64,000 bases of DNA from Oreohelix idahoensis (taxonomy: Eukaryota; Mollusca; Gastropoda; Stylommatophora; Oreohelicidae), in contig JAMPIV010022931.1 in assembly GCA_024509875.1 (NCBI GenBank), forward strand, positions 372,001 through 436,000, given 5' to 3'. Within the stretch, counting starts at the first letter, position 1; each line of letters opens with the position of its first letter. A program made the position numbers and the translations under genes. Below are positions 59,701 through 64,000 of this stretch, one piece after another. Below the pieces are notes generated by a model. That model was not told where the DNA came from and made no database searches. It saw only the letters and a program-made list of their open reading frames with translations.

Positions 59701-61106
59701 GCTCCCTTGATCGGTCCTCTGATTTCCACTGTTTCTGTGGTTATCTGGTCAGGACTCACTAAAGAAGAGCACACAACTGAATCAAAGTCCAATCCTGTGT
59801 CATATAAACACAGTACTTGAGTGCCATTCATGGTCACTTCCTCACAGACAGGGGGATGATGGAAGTCTTTCTGACTTACTGCCATTTCCTTCCTTCCCGG
59901 CTTTCCTGTTGTAAGACATGCAGCATGATGAGGAGGATTCTTCCTTCTGCAGTCCGCAGTATTGTGGTTACTCATTAGACAAGTTTTACACCACTTTCCT
60001 TCCTTCCGGTAAGGTGTCTTATCCGATCTTAGAGGGTTTTTGTCCTTTTGGTCAAACCTTTGTTTGTTCCTTGTGGTATGGTCCTTTTGTTCATATTTGG
60101 TATAGTTTTGTGATGATTTGAAGTTTTCACCCTGCTTCTTCTTATTTCTTAACAAGTCTGCCTGAGCTGCTTGATATCTCTCAGCAACAGTTACAATATC
60201 TTCCAATCTCTCTGCTCCTTGTTCCATGATAAACTTCCTCATTTCTTGAGGCATGGACTCTTTCACTTGCTCCATCATTATCATTTCTTTCAGATCCTGA
60301 CACTTTCCTAAACTACTCCATTTTTCCAAATAAGTTTCCAGTCTAGCAGAGAATTGGTGATAGTTTTCTCCTGGAAGAAGTTTAGCGGTTCGGAATTTCT
60401 TTCTATATGATTCTGAGTTCTTTTCATATCTCACAAGCAGTGCCTGCTTCAGGATTTCATAATCTTTCTGGTCATCTCTTGAGAGCTTCAAATATACATC
60501 GTAGGCCACACCTCTCAATCCCTGAGATAGTTTAAGACTCCACTTTTCTTTCCCTAAGCCATAGGTAGTGGCAAGTCTTTCGTATCTATCCAGGTACGAC
60601 TCAATGGCGTCTTCTTTCTCAACAAATGGGTCCAGATGAAAATTCATGGCCCCACTTGAGGTGCTCTGGCTGGAACTACTCTCAGAGTGAGGTGAGCTAC
60701 CACCATTATTGCCAGTATTTGCCTGAATTTCAAGCTCTTTTAATCTCAACTGATAGTCTCTCTCTGCTTGTAATTTCCTTTCCTCAGCTTCAATTTTCTT
60801 TGCCTCATTTTCAGCCTCCCATTTCTTGGCTTCCATTTCTCATCTTTTGGTTTCTCTCTCAGCTTCCAGTCTTTTGGCTCCTCTTTCAGCTTCTGCTTGC
60901 AACCGCCTTTCTTCAGCCTCCAATTTCTTTGCTTCTCTATCAGCCTCTAATTTCTTTGCTTCAGTCTCTAACTGCAACTTTCTTTCTTCCCTATCCATAT
61001 GTTTGTCCACTTCTGTTGTGACATACTGAGTGAGAGCTTCACCTGTCATATTTAATTCCTTACCCATCTGCATGATCGCAGTTCTGAACTTCACTAGATC
61101 AGCCAT
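56709..61106 (-). pseudogene. Gag-Pol polyprotein of element D, single frame with two nonsense codons
   Basis: From ATG 61106 (MADLVKFRTAIMQ) to the stop at 56709 there is one continuous reading frame of 1,466 codons, interrupted only by an in-frame TGA at ~60840-60842 and a TAA at 57177-57179. In order: charged helix region; Gag core (GAMNFHLDPFVEKEDAIESY); CCHC knuckle CKTCLMSNHNTADC; protease LYDTGLDFDSVV; integrase (HAISFSGH...CPEC, AVDIVGPL, TDNGSQF, QVERFN, GPY module); RT (KVDLSKGYYQIP); RNase H (RTDASSIGIGATLL, GADFLSRHP). The RT active site reads NFKVDILVA where the array copies read NFMDDILIA, so one catalytic Asp is lost. The copy is dead, but it shows that the family encodes Gag and Pol as one fused polyprotein without a programmed shift. 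Confidence 0.93.
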
Positions 61107-61402
61107 GGCGTTACTTAGATAGGGTATGTATATTTACTATAACCCAATTATTGTAATTAAACTTAATTAATTTAAATGAAGAAAAAATTTCCGTGCAACT
61201 TTGTGAGCATCAACTATTTACTGAGTACTAAATGGTACTCCTCCTAAGAAAATATTGTTTTTTTTTTTGTTTTTTTTTTAAAAAATCCTATTATAGAATT
61301 TTTTTTTCTCACAAATCTGTTTCTTATGTTATCTATGGGTGGCACAAGATAGAGTTAGTAGATAGATGAATAGACTAAGTATGGCTCAAGATATACAGAA
61401 AT
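61107..61402 (-). other. Leader of element D
   Basis: Untranslated region between primer site and the Gag start, very rich in A and T homopolymers. No coding content. Confidence 0.6.
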
Positions 61403-61422
61403 ATCCCAGGAACGAGCCCCCA
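61403..61422 (-). promoter_or_regulatory. Primer-binding site of element D (tRNA-Pro-like)
   Basis: On the minus strand TGGGGGCTCGTTCCTGGGAT starts one base after the LTR. The first 11 bases and the last five match the tRNA-Pro site; it is two bases longer in the middle, much like array copies 1 and 3. Confidence 0.75.
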
Positions 61423-61423
61423 G

Positions 61424-62649
61424 TGTGGCGTGAGGTTTTTATTGGCTTTAAGATCAGTATAGTACTGACCATTACAGAAATAAAATTTCTGCAGAAAATG
61501 GTGAAGTCCCAGTGTCTGAGAGAACTACTGGTATCACAAATTAGTTACGGCTGTGAATGATCTGATCTCGAAACAATAGTAGAGAGGAGACCGACATAAA
61601 GTGCTACTTCCACTGTGTAACTAACTGTGATATTAGAAAACCAAGGAAACAGATTTTACTTAACACTGATAAAATTGACAAGTCGTTCAAATACAATTTC
61701 CTTATTATTTATTTAGTATATACACTATCTACTCTTGTGCTGAAGGGTGAATGTTGAAAAATGGAATGTAATGAATTTGTAAGTTTACATATGATTTATA
61801 AATATTTATATTTATATAGATATGTAAATAAATATTACAACAAGTTTTCCAATTATAGGAACAAAAATTATATCAGCTGTGCTGTTATTCAATTATAGTA
61901 CATGTATCAGCTGTGCTGTTAATTAAGGATATAACACTTATCAGCTATGCTGTTATTTTTGTCTCTTGCTATGCTAATTCACTTTCTCATCACTGACAGT
62001 TTCTATGCTCACAATGCTGACAGAAATGGTACTAATGTGTACTCATCTCTCTAAGGTCTGTTCTTCTTTGTTTGGTTCACACAACATCGGCTGAGTATCG
62101 TTCCTTTAGCCCACCCAAGACTGAGGGGGACCAAAGATGTAGAGTCAGGACAACCTCTATGCTCCTGCGGAGTTCCAGGCAGCTGGATTGACGACCCACG
62201 ATCTCAGTTTTGATGACACGAATAAAACCCTCTAAGATTCAAACAGGCCAGTTTTTGACTCGACTTAGCGAAGCAGGTGCAGGTCAATGCCCTCGGGTAA
62301 GCTATAAATCAAAGTTGACAGCTCTTCTCACACAGTCGGTCGTCTCTGGCTTCGTGTTCGGTTGCGTGCTTAGCATAAAATTTCGCCCTATTATATAGGC
62401 AGGTAAATGCTTAAGGAAAGCTTTTGGTTGGTTCCTGGCGGAGCAAGCTGATTGGTTTCCTCCGGTTTAGTCTCAAGCGCTATACTGCCTAATTTTATTC
62501 AGTTTTCCTCCGCCATATTGCGTGAACAAGATGGCCGTTAATTTATTCTGTCTCAGAGACTGGTGAACGTTGCTCGTTGATTGGTTGAAGCAAATCTGTA
62601 TCTCGACATAGTGATTAACAAAGTAGTGGGTTACACTCGTTTCACGACA
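61424..62649 (-). repeat. 5' LTR of element D
   Basis: 1226 bp, homologous to 55447-56649, with an extra ~23 bp near 62101-62124. It carries the same TATCAGCTGTGCTGTTA-type triplet. Confidence 0.92.
62391..62398 (-). promoter_or_regulatory. TATA-like box in 5' LTR of element D
   Basis: Minus-strand GCCTATATAA, conserved in the 3' LTR. It would drive transcription toward the polyprotein; inferred from motif and position. Confidence 0.4.
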
Positions 62650-62654
62650 ATAAA

Positions 62655-63300
62655 TATGCGATTAATCTTTTGAGCTCTTTTGCTTGACTTCAGATAATAA
62701 TGATCTTTCGAGTGATTAGAATTTATGATGACTCTGTATTGAACTTGTGATAACGAGGTATTGAACTTGTGATAACTCTGTATTGAACTTGTGAGCAAGC
62801 AGTATATGGTGACGAAAAATGCTGCGTCCACCTTCTGACTTGTGGGTGAGACAATATTCCTTTTTAATTGAGGAATGAAAGATGTCCTATGGCAAATTAT
62901 GCTAGCCAAATGTTCGTTTTTGATAACTTTTTTCTGGTTAGACGTCAGACACGTTGCGTGTAGTCTCAGACTTCTGATGAACTTCTTTTCCCTTCACAAA
63001 ATCCTTTAAGAACACAATTCATCACAGAACTGAATTATGTCCACTCTGAATAAACATGTGTGTTAGGCTATGCGTTTTTGGGTTTAATCTCTTCCTCACA
63101 AGGTAAAAAACTTGACTCCTTCCTAGAACAAGCTACGCAGTAGATTATATTTCTGCCCGTCCAATATGGGTTTCTTGTACAGCTCCGCCCATACCAACCA
63201 ATCCTTAATGGCCCCTCTGGTCACCCATTCACAGGATCGCTCTTGTCCCCTGTCAGTCTAAACGTGGGTGTAGTTTGACCTCTGATTGTTTATTGTTCAC
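62655..63300. other. Unassigned flank right of element D
   Basis: No gene recognised. It contains a 22-bp tandem repeat (62726-62791). Confidence 0.4.
62726..62791. repeat. 22-bp tandem repeat, three units
   Basis: Unit TGATAACTCTGTATTGAACT plus TG, three times, with few mismatches. Confidence 0.85.
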
Positions 63301-63414
63301 CTGGCCAAGGTGGGCGTCCAATGTGGTAAACCAACGCTTGTCTGAACCGCGGCCGACCAAAGATAACACCATTACAGCATGAGACGTTTTCCCCTGGCCA
63401 ATCTGGGCGTCCAA

Positions 63415-63728
63415 TGTGGTGTCACAGAAATTACAGCATGCCCAGATGTTTGATTAGGATGACCAGATGTGTTTTTACCAGATTTATCACGATGCAATGT
63501 ATGCTTCAAACGATAATGTCAGGCATGTGGACTCAATCAAAGGACTTTTATTTCCCCCGATGAAAGAACAAAGGGGGTTCTCTAGATACCGGCCGCGAGT
63601 AATCACAACGATGAAATAGCAAATGTGGGGTCGCAAATATGGGATGAAAGAGCAAATGTCGGAGAAAATACAATATGAAAAATGTAGGAAAAGATGGAGC
63701 AAAAAGGCCTTTGCGCTCGTTTACCACA
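63415..63728 (-). repeat. Probable 3' LTR of a gypsy-type element (element E)
   Basis: On the minus strand the purine tract GAGGAGGGGCTAT precedes TGTGGTAAACGAG at 63728, the expected LTR start. A TG/CA boundary at 63415 gives a 314-bp LTR ending ACACCACA, followed by TTGGACGCCCAGATTGGCC, which itself resembles a primer site. The left boundary is therefore tentative. Confidence 0.5.
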
Positions 63729-63794
63729 ATAGCCCCTCCTCAAGTGTGATGTCAATCGTACTCAGGAGAGCTTAGCCTTCTTGCTCGGGATTCC

Positions 63795-64000
63795 TTAATC
63801 CTTTTCCTCGTCTTCGTTTTTCTCTCTGGTTTCCACCCTTTCCTCTACTTGTCTGTGCTCTCTTTCCTGCCTCATAGGATGGCGGCTTAAAAAATCCGCT
63901 CCTACGTTATGTTTTCTTTGGATATAGTCCACTTGGAACGTGTAAGGTTGTAGAACAAGCGACCACCTCATCAGTCTAGCATTCAAATTCTTTGAATTGG
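63795..64000 (-). CDS. RNase H C-terminus of element E polyprotein (partial, off right edge)
   Basis: The minus-strand frame is open to the window edge and reads LNARLMRWSLVLQPYTFQVD then HNVGADFLSRHP, the end of a Ty3/gypsy RNase H with its last catalytic Asp in GADFLSR. A charged Glu/Arg-rich tail follows before the stop at 63795. It is related to, but distinct from, the RNase H of element D. If this element shares the Gmr1-like order, RNase H being last before the LTR fits, but integrase is not in view. Confidence 0.8.
   Translation of the reverse strand, partial: NSKNLNARLMRWSLVLQPYTFQVDYIQRKHNVGADFLSRHPMRQEREHRQVEERVETREKNEDEEKD

Larger units (their letters stand above)
55447..62649 (-). 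mobile_element. Element D: complete Gmr1-like Ty3/gypsy retrotransposon (minus strand)
   Basis: LTRs at 55447-56649 and 61424-62649, flanked by the 5-bp duplication ATAAA (55442-55446 and 62650-62654). On its own strand the LTR starts TGTCGTGAAACG and ends CCTCACGCCACA. A tRNA-Pro-like primer site follows the 5' LTR and a purine tract GGAAAGGAGGGGGCTA precedes the 3' LTR. Gene order is Gag, protease, integrase, RT, RNase H, and its proteins are clearly related to the 10226-33817 array, but the LTRs are unrelated by eye and half the length. The LTRs differ at a modest number of sites plus a ~23-bp indel near 62100. Confidence 0.93.

Overview
This window looks like invertebrate nuclear DNA, plausibly arthropod, although no conserved host gene is visible to fix the taxon. 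It is AT-rich and built almost entirely of nested mobile elements: LTR retrotransposons, RTE-like and other LINEs, a CACTA-like DNA transposon, a MITE and several minisatellites. I see no rRNA, no CRISPR array, no bacterial operon structure and no convincing host exon. Element borders below come from direct sequence comparison: paired terminal repeats, target-site duplications (TSDs), primer-binding sites and polypurine tracts.

Layout. 1-2457: unassigned DNA with a 209-bp MITE. 2458-9993: a LINE fragment (minus strand) split by LTR element A (2828-8995), followed by an RTE-like LINE fragment. 10226-33817: a tandem array LTR-int-LTR-int-LTR-int-LTR of one Ty3/gypsy-type element, with three internal regions and four ~2.3-kb LTRs. 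33931-34640: 35-bp minisatellite. 34832-37267: a 21-bp repeat interrupted by a probable 2.3-kb solo LTR (element C) with 5-bp TSD. 40726-43697: an RTE-like LINE (minus) with another LINE (plus) nested in it, each with its own TSD. 43895-54166: LTR element B, TSD ATGGT, with a CACTA-like transposon inside its 5' LTR. 55447-62649: Ty3/gypsy-type element D (minus), TSD ATAAA, related to the array element. 63415-64000: part of a further gypsy-type element running off the right edge.

Two systems stand out. First, the array element and element D encode Gag, protease, integrase, reverse transcriptase and RNase H in that order. Integrase precedes a Ty3/gypsy-type RT, the Ty1/copia-like order known for the Gmr1-like clade, and both elements use a tRNA-Pro-type primer site like that of gammaretroviruses. 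No env-like ORF follows. In the array, outer LTRs 1 and 4 share one set of variants and inner LTRs 2 and 3 another, as if a circular multimer of one element had recombined into a resident copy. Second, elements A and B are LTR elements without pol that encode homologous Gag-like proteins: helical N-domain, long coiled coil, Asn/Ser/Lys-rich linker, Cys/His tail. B has nearly identical LTRs, a perfect TSD and an intact 645-codon ORF, so it moved recently and presumably in trans. I do not recognise this protein family.

Most coding copies are broken. The array copies carry single-base frameshifts, element D has two nonsense codons and a damaged RT active site, and ORF A has one stop and one frameshift. 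Some homopolymer frameshifts could be assembly errors.
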